Positions 36,318 through 46,759 of a stretch of 64,000 nucleotides of DNA are shown here, piece by piece (within the stretch, counting starts at the first letter, position 1; the number at the start of each line of letters is the position of its first letter). Under the pieces are notes generated by a model. The model was not told the DNA's origin, searched no databases, and worked only from the letters and a program-made list of their open reading frames with translations. A program made the position numbers and the translations under genes. Source of the stretch: Siphonodentalium dalli (Eukaryota > Mollusca > Scaphopoda > Gadilida > Siphonodentaliidae); assembly GCA_032622095.1 (NCBI GenBank), contig CP136064.1, forward strand, positions 127,087,605 through 127,151,604, in the 5' to 3' direction.

Positions 36318-37115
36318 TTAAAAATTGGGGTTTAAGGTATAATCGAGTTCCACAACTGCATAAGTTCCATAATGGTCGGATACCCCTGGGTCTATAACTC
36401 CCGAATCAATAGCCACAATGCCATCACTTACCAAGATCGGATCTATACCAGTTTGCGAATTGTCAGTTACGCGTGTAGGTTCATTAATAAGATTTCTGAT
36501 TACTAGACGGGCTTTCATTTCATTTAAATCCGAAGAAAGATCAAAAGCATTTGAGTTCAAATCACCTACCAGTATTACGGAATTTGATACTTTTAAAGCC
36601 AATTCTAGTGAAGTCTCCAGGAGGTCCCAGTAGTTAGGTGCACAGAACTGAGCTGATCTATATGACACTGCTAAAAGGTATCTCATTTTGTTCGATATGA
36701 CTCTAAACCACATTATAGAGTCGTCAAACTCGAGAGATAACTGCCGTTCTGACAATACTTGGTCAGAAAAATAGACACAGATCCCACCGCCGTTTGAATC
36801 GCGATCGTTCCTGATAGGGGGTCCATATCCATCAATCATAATATCAGATGATGGTAATGACGGGTTAAGGTGTGTTTCCGTGAAACAGAGAATATCGAAA
36901 TCGTTAATCATATCAACTATTTTTGTCAATTTGTATCGTATGCTCCTGATATTATAGTGATATATAGCTAACGAATTTTCGTTGTTTCGATCAATTGTAC
37001 CCGGATTTGGATGCACATCGTCATCGGACGACATAATAAGTGATAGGGCGGCCAAAAAAAGAATGGTGTTGTAGTTCATAACGAAGCACTGTGTGTATCG
37101 AGTTATTTCGGCCAA
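36318..37115 (-). pseudogene. LINE APE-type endonuclease domain
   Basis: A 265-codon frame. An N-terminal hydrophobic stretch (TILFLAALSLIMSS) is followed by VHPNPG, a word typical just before the endonuclease in CR1/L2-group elements. The nuclease then shows YHYNIRSIR (catalytic N), LCFTETHL (metal-binding E), RNDRDSNGGGICVYF, LVGDLNSNAFD (D and N) and VSDHYGTYAVV (D and H). All key residues are present. The frame ends soon after SDH (DYTLNPNF, stop at 36318), where the intact element should continue into the RT linker, so a frameshift or stop separates them. Confidence 0.85.
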
Positions 37116-37300
37116 TTTGGCCGTTTACTTCATGGCTATTTTTCATCTGACGTGTGTGTCGGGATAAATGTTGTGGAGGATTTATGTAAATGTTAGCCCA
37201 AACTACATTTCCAAGTAACGATGGTTTTGTTGTTTATTTTGAGGAATAATACCGCGTTAGATGAATTCAGCCCAAATATGTTAACAGTTGTCGTGTCAAA
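37116..37300 (-). repeat. LINE leader, duplicated at 40850-40975
   Basis: GTAAATGTTAGCCCAAACTA, GAGGAATAATACCGCGTTAG and ATGAATTCAGCCCAAATAT (plus-strand words, 37185-37280) recur at 40865-40960. The second copy is a 5' fragment of the same family without its coding region. Confidence 0.75.
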
Positions 37301-37827
37301 CATTCGCAGTAGGTTAGCGTTATTTAGTATTTGTGGATGTCCTTTAACATGGGGAAAATAGACTACTGCGCTTGAACGAGCATGTGAATTTGTCGTTTTT
37401 AATGTATAGCAACTTGATAATCAATAACAGTGGCATTCTCTGTCAAATAAGGTCGCTCTATTTACGATACCAATTGGGGAACTTTGTAAATTAAATTACG
37501 CGTAAATCAGCGTAAACGTATACCTGCTGCAAATAGAGAAGGTGTCGGAATCGGCGTACTCGCCCCAGGGCTAACTCGCCCCAATCGACGTGTGCCAACT
37601 CGGAATAAAAGGCCAGCTCGGAATAAAAGATGTATACGGGGTGCTATATGGCGTTTGGTCCGTTGTTTCTCAATGAATATTATTGAAATTTGGTGTATAT
37701 GTCCGGGCTGGGACATGGAATTCAACAACGTTTGAATTGTTTTTAAATTTACAAATTTGTTGATTTTATTCATTTTTGTTTTCGTTCGGAAACCAGCTGA
37801 AACACACTATAAAGTGTATATAATATA

Positions 37828-38133
37828 ATAACGAACACGAGACATACATAATTAATTTATAAACTGTTAACAAAAGATATCAAATTCAATACATGACAAA
37901 GATGACTCAGTGGGGTTTATAAAGTGAACATAAAAACATTGAGGTAAGAATCTTTTTAAGGAATGCAACTTTATTTAATGATAATAAACACATAAATTAA
38001 AATAACAAACATGAGACATACATGATTTATAAACTGTTAACAAAAGATATCAAACTCAATACATGACAAAGATGACTCAGTGAAGTTTATAACGTGAACA
38101 TAAAAATATTAAGGTAAGAATCTTTTTAAGCAT
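37828..38133. repeat. 174-bp tandem duplication, 2 copies
   Basis: ATGAGACATACAT, ATAAACTGTTAACAAAAGAT, AATACATGACAAAGATGACT and AGGTAAGAATCTTTTTAAG occur in the same order twice, offset by about 174 bases (37829 and 38003). About 45 bases between the copies belong to the unit. Confidence 0.85.
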
Positions 38134-38199
38134 TACTAAACCGTTTAGCACAATCCACTTCACTCATCCGATCATCACCAAACTTAATATTTATCTTGA

Positions 38200-39400
38200 T
38201 ATTGATCTATCAGATGAGAGCTATCAAATATGTTTTTAATTTTATAGGAAAAAATGGTCGCCAGCGGCCATATTGCATTTACGTTATATGTTATCGCGTC
38301 ATGGAATTATTCCCCTCTTCGGATAGGGTGTCACTGAAACTTTATTTTGTCAGACTGTCTGTATAGTCACTGATTATATATGGCAATAATCTGTAATAAG
38401 ATGTAGCACTATTTTATTTTATATTTACATGCAGTGCTGTTTTTATACAACAATTATAATCCCCCCTAGATCATCGTGTGATCGACCATACATCGCGCGA
38501 GGACCTGCTTGAATTAAGGGGGGTTTTATGGATAACTTCTGTCCTCAAGCTAGATTATACTTATGACATTTAGTGGCATGTTTCTAACGTGGAGGGTTAG
38601 ATATACCTGAGACACCACCACTCTTCAATTCACACCAAGTTCTCAGCTGTCATATTCGGATATTAGAACCCATAGCCATGATATATGGTTTATTTTGTGT
38701 ATACTAGTAATATTGTTATTTTCAGTACCTTTGTATACCAGTACTGTGTATAACAATGTATATAAATTAATCCACGTATACACATATTGATTCAACGGAT
38801 TCAGTGGTGTTGTCCATCAGTCTATCAAATTTGCGGGGAAAACATGGCCACAAGCAGTACACCCTGCTAAATTTCGAATTTGAATCAATTGGCGCACCCT
38901 GCAGCCAGCTTTTATTGGATAACTTTTTCTCATGTGGATATTTTGGGTCACCGCTAGATGTGAGCCATATTTTGTTCTCAAACTGTCCTTGTGAAGACAT
39001 CACTGCCAGCGGTGATCTTGAATTTTACTATTTTTATGGCTAAATAATTTGGTTAATCCTACAGACGACACCCCTTGTCCGATCGTCACCAGATTCCACA
39101 ATGATCTTCTGGATAACCAGGGTGAGAGTAATCTAATTTTCCCGAATTTCGTTAAAAAACATTACCACAGGCAGCAATTTGGTATCTTACTGTTTGATCC
39201 TCTTTTGCATGACTGAATTGTTTAGCAACTGTCAAGACATATCCCTCATCTGATAGTCACCAAACTTCATATTGATCTTCGGGCTGACAACTAGATGGGA
39301 GCAATCGAATGCTTTGAATTTTTTGGAAAACATTGTCGCCAGCAGTCATCTTCTATTTTGGTTTTTATATACATGTATATCTCTTCATTCGGATAGCCAG
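38200..39400. repeat. Old tandem family with CCAGC-GGCCAT words
   Basis: GTCGCCAGCGGCCATATTG (about 38260), CACTGCCAGCGGTGATCTTG (about 39000), ACCACAGGCAGCAATTTGG (about 39165) and GTCGCCAGCAGTCATCTTC (about 39335) share neighbours such as TGATAGTCACCAAACTTCAT and ATATTGATCTTCGGG. Spacing is roughly 165-175. Related to 28515-28860. Confidence 0.55.
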
Positions 39401-39599
39401 TATTACGTAGGTACTTCAACTTTCCGCATTCCTGTCATCATTTGAAATATAAAAATTTAACTGATACATGCACCCTTCAAAATTTGTTTCGTCGTATCTA
39501 TTTTAATGACCCGTATGGTAATATTGATACAGATATATTTGTCAAACATTTCTTTGTACAATATACAGGTATTTGGTTTGTAACTAAATCTAGAAATAT

Positions 39600-40495
39600 A
39601 TAATAGTAGCTGGTGGACCCGACTTCGTCCGGGATGTTCCCCTCTGATTTTCGGAGAATTGCGCGATTTAACCTTTAATTGACCATTTTAAAGGTGAACG
39701 TCATGTCGGGTCACGATTTGACCCGTCCAAAACACTCCCCGGACAAAAGTCACGACAAAAGTACCCGTCGAAATCCGCCCGGCTTTACCCGATTTGACCT
39801 TGAATTGACAATTTTGAATGTCAAGATCAGGTCAGGGTCATGATTTGACCCACCCGAAACACTCCTGGGACAAAAGTAACATTAGGTATTAAATTTTCGT
39901 TGAAATACTTCCGTTTTACCAGATTTGACCTTGAATTGATCTTTTTGAATGTCAAAGTCAGGTCGAGATCAAGATTTGACCCGTCCAAAATACTCCCTGG
40001 AAATAATTTCCCCTAGGTATCAAATTTCGTCAAATCTGTCCGGCAGTTTCCCCGGCCATATCTAACAGACAAACAGACAGACAAATGTCCAAAATATATA
40101 TTAAACTAGCTGATGTACTCGACTTCGTTCGGACTATTTAGGGATTTTTTTGTGATCGCCTCCATCTGGACAGTACCCAGTATATACATCGTCTGGCCAA
40201 ACTATTGTTCAATTGGTCCAGAAACATGCCTATATCAATACGTTCGAGATCATGGTCCCACGTGAAATTGGACCCGTCCATATTGCTCCCGGGATCGAAG
40301 TAGTCCTACACACAAATTTTTAGTCGGATCGGTCAAGGTCCAGAAACATGCCTATGAGCGAGGTCAAGTTGACACGTTAAATACCAAATCCGAGTCGGAT
40401 CAGTCGAGCAGTGTTAGAGTCTATAACACATACACACATGCATTCATGCATACACGCATACATACAGACAGGTGTTCCAAAATGTATAATCGATA
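39600..40495 (+). repeat. Two RTE-like retroposon tails in tandem, with internal ~125-bp repeats
   Basis: TAGCTGGTGGACCCGACTTC at 39607 and TAGCTGATGTACTCGACTTC at 40107 start two related units that end in CAGACAGACAAAT/ACATACAGACAGG followed by CCAAAATATATA or CCAAAATGTATA. The CCCGACTTCGTCCGGG word and (CAGA)n tail are typical of RTE-derived retroposons. In the first unit GATTTGACC(T/C)...GTCCAAAA-type blocks repeat three times about 125 bases apart (39680, 39800, 39925). Confidence 0.65.
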
Positions 40496-40849
40496 GCTAC
40501 AACAATTCTATGGTAGGTAGTTCACGGCCGACCTGATGCATGCATCTTAGTTTTCTTGTGTGTACCTCACGCTTGCATTTGCGAAGATCGTGGATTCCAA
40601 TAGCACTGCGGTATGCCATTATACTAATCGCCATTGGGACTGATCAACTTGATCAGAATAGTGCCATTGGAATCCCTCTTGCATACACGTAAAACGACAA
40701 CGCCCGGAAACCACAGACCCCGAGGTGAACCACTCACTTTGGTTTTAACAGAAAAGTTATTTCAGCCAAACCTTGGCTGTTTATTTCACAGTGGTTTCTG
40801 GGATGATCTGTGTGTCGACTGAGAACCTGTGTGTCGACTGCCGGAGAAC

Positions 40850-40975
40850 ACATGGAGGATTTGTGTAAATGTTAGCCCAAACTACATTTCGAAGTAACGA
40901 GGGCTTTGTTGTTTATTTCGAGGAATAATACCGCATCAGATGAATTCAGCCCAAATATATTGACATGTGTCGAGG
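40850..40975 (-). repeat. 5' fragment of the CR1/L2-like LINE leader
   Basis: See 37116-37300. The match covers the leader and stops before any coding sequence. Confidence 0.75.
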
Positions 40976-42195
40976 GTCTAACTCTATACTGAGCAATAAA
41001 AAAGTAATATAATAAATACCGAGTATATTTAATTTACCGCCAATGGGTCGTTTCTGTGCGTTTTAGAGTGTATTTATGCCTAAAGCAAAGTGAAATAACG
41101 ATCTTAAAATGAATTGGCCGTTATATTTTATTAGTTATCAGGGTTACCAGGGTCGTAGTTGCATAAATTACAATATATCTTATTTTTATGCTAAGATAAC
41201 TTGATCGGTATTGAGGTTAACACAAATCCCATATATGGAAATTCCAAATATGGAAAGTGACTTGCGCATGCGCAAAACAGATACAATGGTCTTACTAAAA
41301 ACGAAGCAATAAATTATTGATAACAACAAACACCGACCCAGTTAAATAACGACATTAAATGACGGTGTATTGCGTCTTTAAGAGTGTGTTGATATCTCTG
41401 TCATGTGATTAGCTAATTAAAAATTATTTCGCCTACATATTTCGATAATTATCAGGTCCGCAGTTCAATTATGAAACGTTAAGATTATTGCTTGGTATTT
41501 GTTTCAAATCAGATAGCTGCATCTCGGTAATCTTGATCAGATATATTTATAGCGTCGAAGCGAAGAAATGTTGTCAAATTCCACGTCTGAATACGCGTCT
41601 TATTCTCACTTATACCGTGTTTATATCAGTTTTATTCTATGTGCTGTTGTGTATTGTATTACTTTGATCAAGGCTGCGCTTTTGTTATTCTCACAAAAGG
41701 TAAATTTGATGCGTGTTTGATGCGTGTTTACATTCAGTTGAATGGTGACATTATTTATAGTCACCGACTAACTTCCACGATGAATCAAATTTGTTTTTAT
41801 TGGTGACAATTATGTCGCGAGAGATAAAAATGTAATTTTTTTTAAGAAAATGTTAAATTTTAGCTCATTTTAAGACTTTAATTGCTTGTAGATCGGTGTT
41901 AATTATCTTCGTCAATGATGTCATGTCACGCTTGTTAATAATTCATTTGTTCGGAAATACTTATTGGGGGTCGAAATGTATAAAATTGAACTACCACCAC
42001 TTCCAAAAACAACACCGATAAACAATAACGCTCTTTTCTGTTCCATGCAATGGAAATGGCTATTTATTGTCCTGATATCAGTGATATAAATGAATGCCTA
42101 AAATTAGTATTATCCTGAAATAAATTTATGCCACTTTGGCGAACATGGGAACCACGGTACAATTTATGCCATTTAGGCACACTTCAGAGTGAAAT
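40976..42195. other. No gene seen; one palindromic NRF1-type site
   Basis: AT-rich with no coding signature. TGCGCATGCGCA at 41273-41284 is a perfect 12-bp palindrome matching the NRF1 consensus, preceded by CCATATATGG (41229-41238), an SRF-type CArG box, and by CCAAATATGG (41244-41253), a close variant. Confidence 0.45.
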
Positions 42196-42318
42196 CAGGG
42201 CTTATATTTCGGCGAGAATCCAAATCTAGATTCTCGTAAATATTCTCGCAATTTACCCTGGATTCTCGTGAAAAAGTATATATGGATTCTCGCAAAATCA
42301 GATGAAATATATGCCCTG
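42196..42318. mobile_element. ~123-bp CAGGG-ended MITE
   Basis: Left end CAGGGCTTATATTTC...GAGAATCC; right end in reverse complement CAGGGCATATATTTC...GAGAATCC. The word ATTCTCG recurs five times inside in both orientations. GAAAT lies on both sides. CAGGG ends suggest the hAT group, but an 8-bp duplication is not clear. Confidence 0.6.
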
Positions 42319-42879
42319 GAAATATAGCAAATCGTTTAATGCTTTAGAATTTTTGTTTTCGGAGATTTATATATATGCTTAAAGACATTATGGACTTGTT
42401 ATGGACTTTTTCGGGTGCGAGAAATTGATAAGTTAGTGCTCAGGCACTTTGCCAACCTGGGGAATGTTATCATTCTACAAACATCACTGAAAATATCCAA
42501 AAAAATCTACTACACCACTTCATAGAGAACATCGTCTGAACTACTCCAAATTGTAAATATTTACATCTCGATTCGGGGCGCAACTATCGGCTATAATTAA
42601 ACAAAAATGATTTCGCCATCGAGAGTCATTGCATTTAACTGATATATAAGAATGACGTTGTGTATCATCCATTTAGATTAATATTCGTAACAAATAACTA
42701 CTTTGAGAAAGATTATTCTTAATTTCTATTTGGTCACTCTGCCCGGTGTCTGCCGGAGTGTTTCACATCACTTTAATCAAGGAAGACTGTTCAGAAAAAC
42801 TGCATTTCAAGATCACCAAACAACTTTCCTTTTTAGGGCCACCACATCTTTCCAAAGATGTACTTCTTCCATTTTGCTA

Positions 42880-43035
42880 TCAAAGACCGAAAAATGTCGT
42901 TGAACTAGAGATCCAAATCCCACTAAGGGCCCCTATATCTTGAAATATTAAAGACCGAGAATGTCGTTAAACTATAAAGACCGAAAAATCTCGTTAAACT
43001 TGAGATCCAAATTCCCCCTATATCTTAATATTCAT
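42880..43035. repeat. Short duplicated block (AAGACCGA(G/A)AATGTCGTT)
   Basis: AAAGACCGAAAAATGTCGTT at 42884, AAAGACCGAGAATGTCGTTA at 42950 and AAAGACCGAAAAATCTCGTT at 42976, with GAGATCCAAAT twice and CCCCTATATCTT twice. A small local duplication. Confidence 0.8.
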
Positions 43036-43220
43036 TGGAACGTAAACAATTATTCGCTGACAGAAATCATGTTAATATTGCCTTTTGTTACTGGTTTCCT
43101 CGACTCAAATATTTCTCACTGCTCAATACTTATAATTAAAAAAAATGTTCTGTGTTTTGTGTCACTTCTTAATAGCATTATGTATTCTGCTATTGACAAG
43201 AATAAAAGTTGCAGTATACC

Positions 43221-43546
43221 TTAAGGAGGCATTTTCTCTGAAAAATTCTAATTAAGGTATATTCTGTGAAATTAGTGTCAACTTGAAGAGCGTAGCAAAT
43301 ATATAAGATATCTGTTTACAGAATTGACCATTTCCAACTCAGCCCGGAGTTGTGCCCGATTGAATTCCCCAAAACTGTAAGCCTTAAGGAGGCATTTTCT
43401 CTGAAAAATTCTAATTAAGGTATATTCTGTGAAATTAGTGTCAACTTGAAGAGCGTAGCAAATATATGAGATATCTGTTTACAGAATTGACAATTTCCAA
43501 CTCAGCCCGGAGTTGTGCCCGATTGAATTCCCCAAAACTGTAAGCC
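43221..43546. repeat. Near-perfect 163-bp tandem duplication
   Basis: TTAAGGAGGCATTTTCTCTG starts at 43221 and 43384; both copies run to AACTGTAAGCC. I see only a few differences (ATATAAGATAT versus ATATGAGATAT, TTGACCATT versus TTGACAATT). Its right edge abuts a TTAA-flanked element. Confidence 0.95.
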
Positions 43547-43550
43547 TTAA

Positions 43551-44827
43551 CTCATTGAGTGCCAGGTCTCCTGAGGGGAATCGATATCTGTACGCCAGGT
43601 CTCCTGGGGAAAAAGAACATTATTCACACTAACTATATATTTAGTTTGACTATTCAATATAGGACAGAATCGAATTGACAGCAGGCATTGCTAGTATAGG
43701 CCCTATCCATTACCTGCTTTTAAACTCCATGTCCGGTACTCGGGGGTCACCATGGGTCAAAGATTTCATGTTGCCATGGCAACGAGGACTTAAAATTGAC
43801 ACCGATTGACTGAAATCACAAAGTTGTTGTCTTGTGTGGCCATCTAAATAATTTATTCAGTGTAGTTTTAGACATTAATTTTGCTGGTGGAATAACATAG
43901 CATTTTTTTTAGATAGGATCCGGGTGGGGGGGGGGGGGGGTAATCGGTGTGACTAAACGAATTTTGTGAATGGGATGACGTTTACAATGAACACTCTCCG
44001 AGAAAAGCAGATTATTAAATTGAAAACTATTTGGAAATGTATTGTTTCGTTCTTTTTGGCCTATAATATTCGCACTTGCCGCGGTGGGACGTATTTCCAG
44101 TTTGTACTGTATCTAGGTGACAATGCCACATATTAGTACATCGGATTAACCCGGTGACGATTATATCCGATTCAGCGCATCGACCCCCCTTCCATACCAA
44201 ATTTCAGTTCGATATCATAAATAATGTAAGAGCGATATACTGACAATTTTTTTCTATAGTAAATTCTCATTGTAATTTGGCGAACCCCTTAAGGCACAGA
44301 GTTTGATTGACATATTGTGTACGTTGTCGACATCAGCGTTCCTGTGTCGTTTGGTGTCAAACCAAGTTTACGATGGATCAGGGCATGCCCGACTTTATAG
44401 GAATCGACCTTTACGCAATTAAAATCGGTTTCCAATTAACAGATATGTACGCTGTATCCGTTGACCTCTTAGAGAGTTTGAACTCTGCAAGTCTAAGTCA
44501 CGCCCACGGATCACATCAATTTTCACCACCTGTTTTCATACGACTGTATCTCCTAAACGCCTCGACATGCGGGGCTGCCTGATGCGTCATTTGAACGGAG
44601 ACAAGCTGGGCTATACCCCGATGTACAAGTTGAATCTGCGCATGCGCGTATATACAGACCCCCCCCCCTGAAAATTGAACAAACGCTTCTCCCAAAATGT
44701 GACTTGTAGTATGCAGGGTTCTAATCACGTGCAAACAGATTGAAATTGTGAGATTGGATTAGAAGGCAGAATGTTACAAACGGGGTGTGTTGGGCGATGA
44801 GTTATCTCGTCGCCGGCGTTCAATGAG
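43551..44827. mobile_element. piggyBac-like non-autonomous element with TTAA duplications
   Basis: TTAA (43547-43550) then CTCATTGAGTGCCAGG on the left; CGCCGGCGTTCAATGAG then TTAA (44828-44831) on the right. The ends are inverted (CTCATTGA / TCAATGAG). TTAA target duplication is diagnostic of piggyBac transposons. CCAGGTCTCCTG recurs twice near the left end. No transposase is visible; a G-run (43926-43940) and an NRF1-type site (44637-44648) are inside. Confidence 0.7.
44637..44648. promoter_or_regulatory. NRF1-type site
   Basis: TGCGCATGCGCG, matching the palindromic NRF1 consensus. It lies in a stretch ending at a C-run (44659-44668) within the piggyBac-like element. Motif match only. Confidence 0.4.
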
Positions 44828-44831
44828 TTAA

Positions 44832-46345
44832 AGGTACGGAAGGCCTTGGTGGGTATCCTGTGAACATATTTCCACCTGTCAAAAACCGCTACAAACGAAA
44901 ATAATATTCAAATATAGACATACTTTGTTAATATACAAATGAGAAATATCTCATAAACAGTATGTTATTGTCGTAAATTTGATGATTGTTATGTAAACAA
45001 AGCATAAAAAGTTACTTTCTTGGTGTTTCTTTATATTATGATGGTAAACATAAAGAGCGTTCTTTTTTTGCTCAATTCCTTATTTGGAAATCATAAAGAG
45101 CGTTTATACCATTTGTGTGTGCTTAGCCAGTAGCATTGTGCTGCCTTCTATAACACAATCAGACTCTTGTTTAGGTAAAATTTAGTAGGTCTTTATGTAA
45201 GCATGATGTTTACGCGATAGCGATCGTATATTTGAACCAAAATGTATGCGTTTTAATATTTTTCTGTTTACGGTGTTTGGAACAAATATGAATATTTTCG
45301 ACAACTAAGCCGCCTCGTCCCTTTAATATAATTAATTTAACATCCCTCATCCAATAATCTCCAAATTGCATATCTAATTTCAATCCTAGTTACACGTCAC
45401 GCCGCCCCTCATCATTTGCCAACCATACACCCTTTTTTTTGCTGCTGCTGCAACTGTTCAATTTCTTTAAAAATTATTGGAAAAAATGGCCCTCCCGCCC
45501 GCCGATATTTACCTCTGATTTGTTTTTTGATCATCGGTCCGCACCAAAATTGAGCACACGTCCCTATATAATATACCTATTTAAACCGAGTATACACGGT
45601 GGTGTAATAGATCAACCGTTAATTTAACCGTTTAGGTAGCATATTTCCACGTATACGTTATCACGACCCATCCCTGCTGATCCTGGCTGATCTGTTATTA
45701 ATGAACAAAACAATTAACATGTCAACACACTCTGGTCCGCCAATGCTACAGTGTATAAACGTAAAGGGGCAAATATGCACATTATATTGGCAGCTAACGA
45801 GAACATTCATTACCAGCAATCTGCTCACCCCTTTTAGCCGATACGATAGAAACTAAACGATTTGTTACTTCTAATTACCCGTACTTAATTACACTACTTG
45901 CGTGTTAATAAAGTACGAACCCATTACCACTAAAGGTGAAACATGGGATTTAGAACATTAATATTCACTCTTACATAGTTCCACATTCAAGGTTCGTCTT
46001 GTGTAATCGTGTGTCAGTTGTAACGTTGTGAAACTGCAACCGAACTGAATTATTCTATGCTAAATAGTTCATGGCTGACCTGATGCATGCATCTTAGTTT
46101 TCTTGTATATATTTGATGTTGTACATATGAATTGGAATAATACATAGATGGCAATACGACATACTACCGTGTTGGTGACAAGTGTCATGCAGGATGTTTG
46201 CTCTCTGGACGATCTTGACTGGTTAATCAGCTACCCCAAAGAGGCAGCTGGACGTTTATAATTTATAATTTATGAGGCGCTGGTTTGTAATGACTGACCA
46301 CACTGCTCAACATCAATACCAGGTGCCCAAGCAACAATTGGTAAT
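44832..46345. other. No gene recognised
   Basis: AT-rich without coding signature. CCTGATGCATGCATCTTAGT at 46079 repeats a word at 40536 with the same neighbours (TAGTTCA and TTTTCTTGT), so a short dispersed repeat is present in both places. Confidence 0.45.
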
Positions 46346-46428
46346 AAGAGGGAAAGAAAAAATATATACACACACCACATACACACATACATAAATATAC
46401 ACATACATACATATACATATATATACAC

Positions 46429-46465
<37 letters not shown>

Positions 46466-46473
46466 TATATAGA
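46346..46473. repeat. Mixed TA/CA/GA microsatellite
   Basis: ACACACAT and ATATATACACAT words pass into (TA)n and (GA)n (46449-46464). The following GCATGGCGCGGTGCGGCGCG resembles the GC-rich end of the giant foldback (CATGGTGCGGCGCGGCCGCG), which there also follows TA and GA runs. Confidence 0.8.
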
Positions 46474-46668
46474 CAACTCTGTGTGCATGGCGCGGTGCGG
46501 CGCGGCTACTGCGTGCAAACGCGGCTAGAGTTACCGTTCTTGGCTCCGTGGTAAGTAATGACAAGTCTAATTCTCGAGGCATGATCAACTGCGAGGGTAT
46601 ATTATTCCTTGAACCTAAATAACGGGAAGGTTCACTTCCCATTGGTTCTATTGTAATGCGTACCGCCG

Positions 46669-46684
46669 CAGCGCCCTCTTGCGG
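46669..46684. promoter_or_regulatory. CTCF-like site
   Basis: CAGCGCCCTCTTGCGG matches the reverse of the CTCF core (CAGCGCCCYCTNGTGG) with one difference. CTCF and its motif are conserved across bilaterians. Motif match only, no functional evidence. Confidence 0.4.
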
Positions 46685-46759
46685 TCGGTAGGTTAAACCG
46701 AGAAATGCGTCTATGGATACACTATAGAATTCTATAGAGTTGCTCATTTCTCCCATCCA

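Larger units (their letters stand above)
33506..37300 (-). mobile_element. CR1/L2-like LINE, nearly full length, inactivated
   Basis: On the minus strand, a leader (about 37300 to 37116) precedes an endonuclease (37115 to 36318), a linker, an RT (about 35800 to 34780), a C-terminal domain (to 33841) and a 3' UTR ending near 33506. The end word, AATAAAAATATGTTTACACT on the minus strand, is shared with the LINE fragment ending at about 57827 and looks like a family 3' terminus. The leader is repeated at 40850-40975. The coding part has several frame changes and stops. Confidence 0.85.

Noticed and set aside
46313-46756. 147-codon minus-strand frame
   Set aside because: Its C-terminal half is microsatellite and the N-terminal half matches no family.
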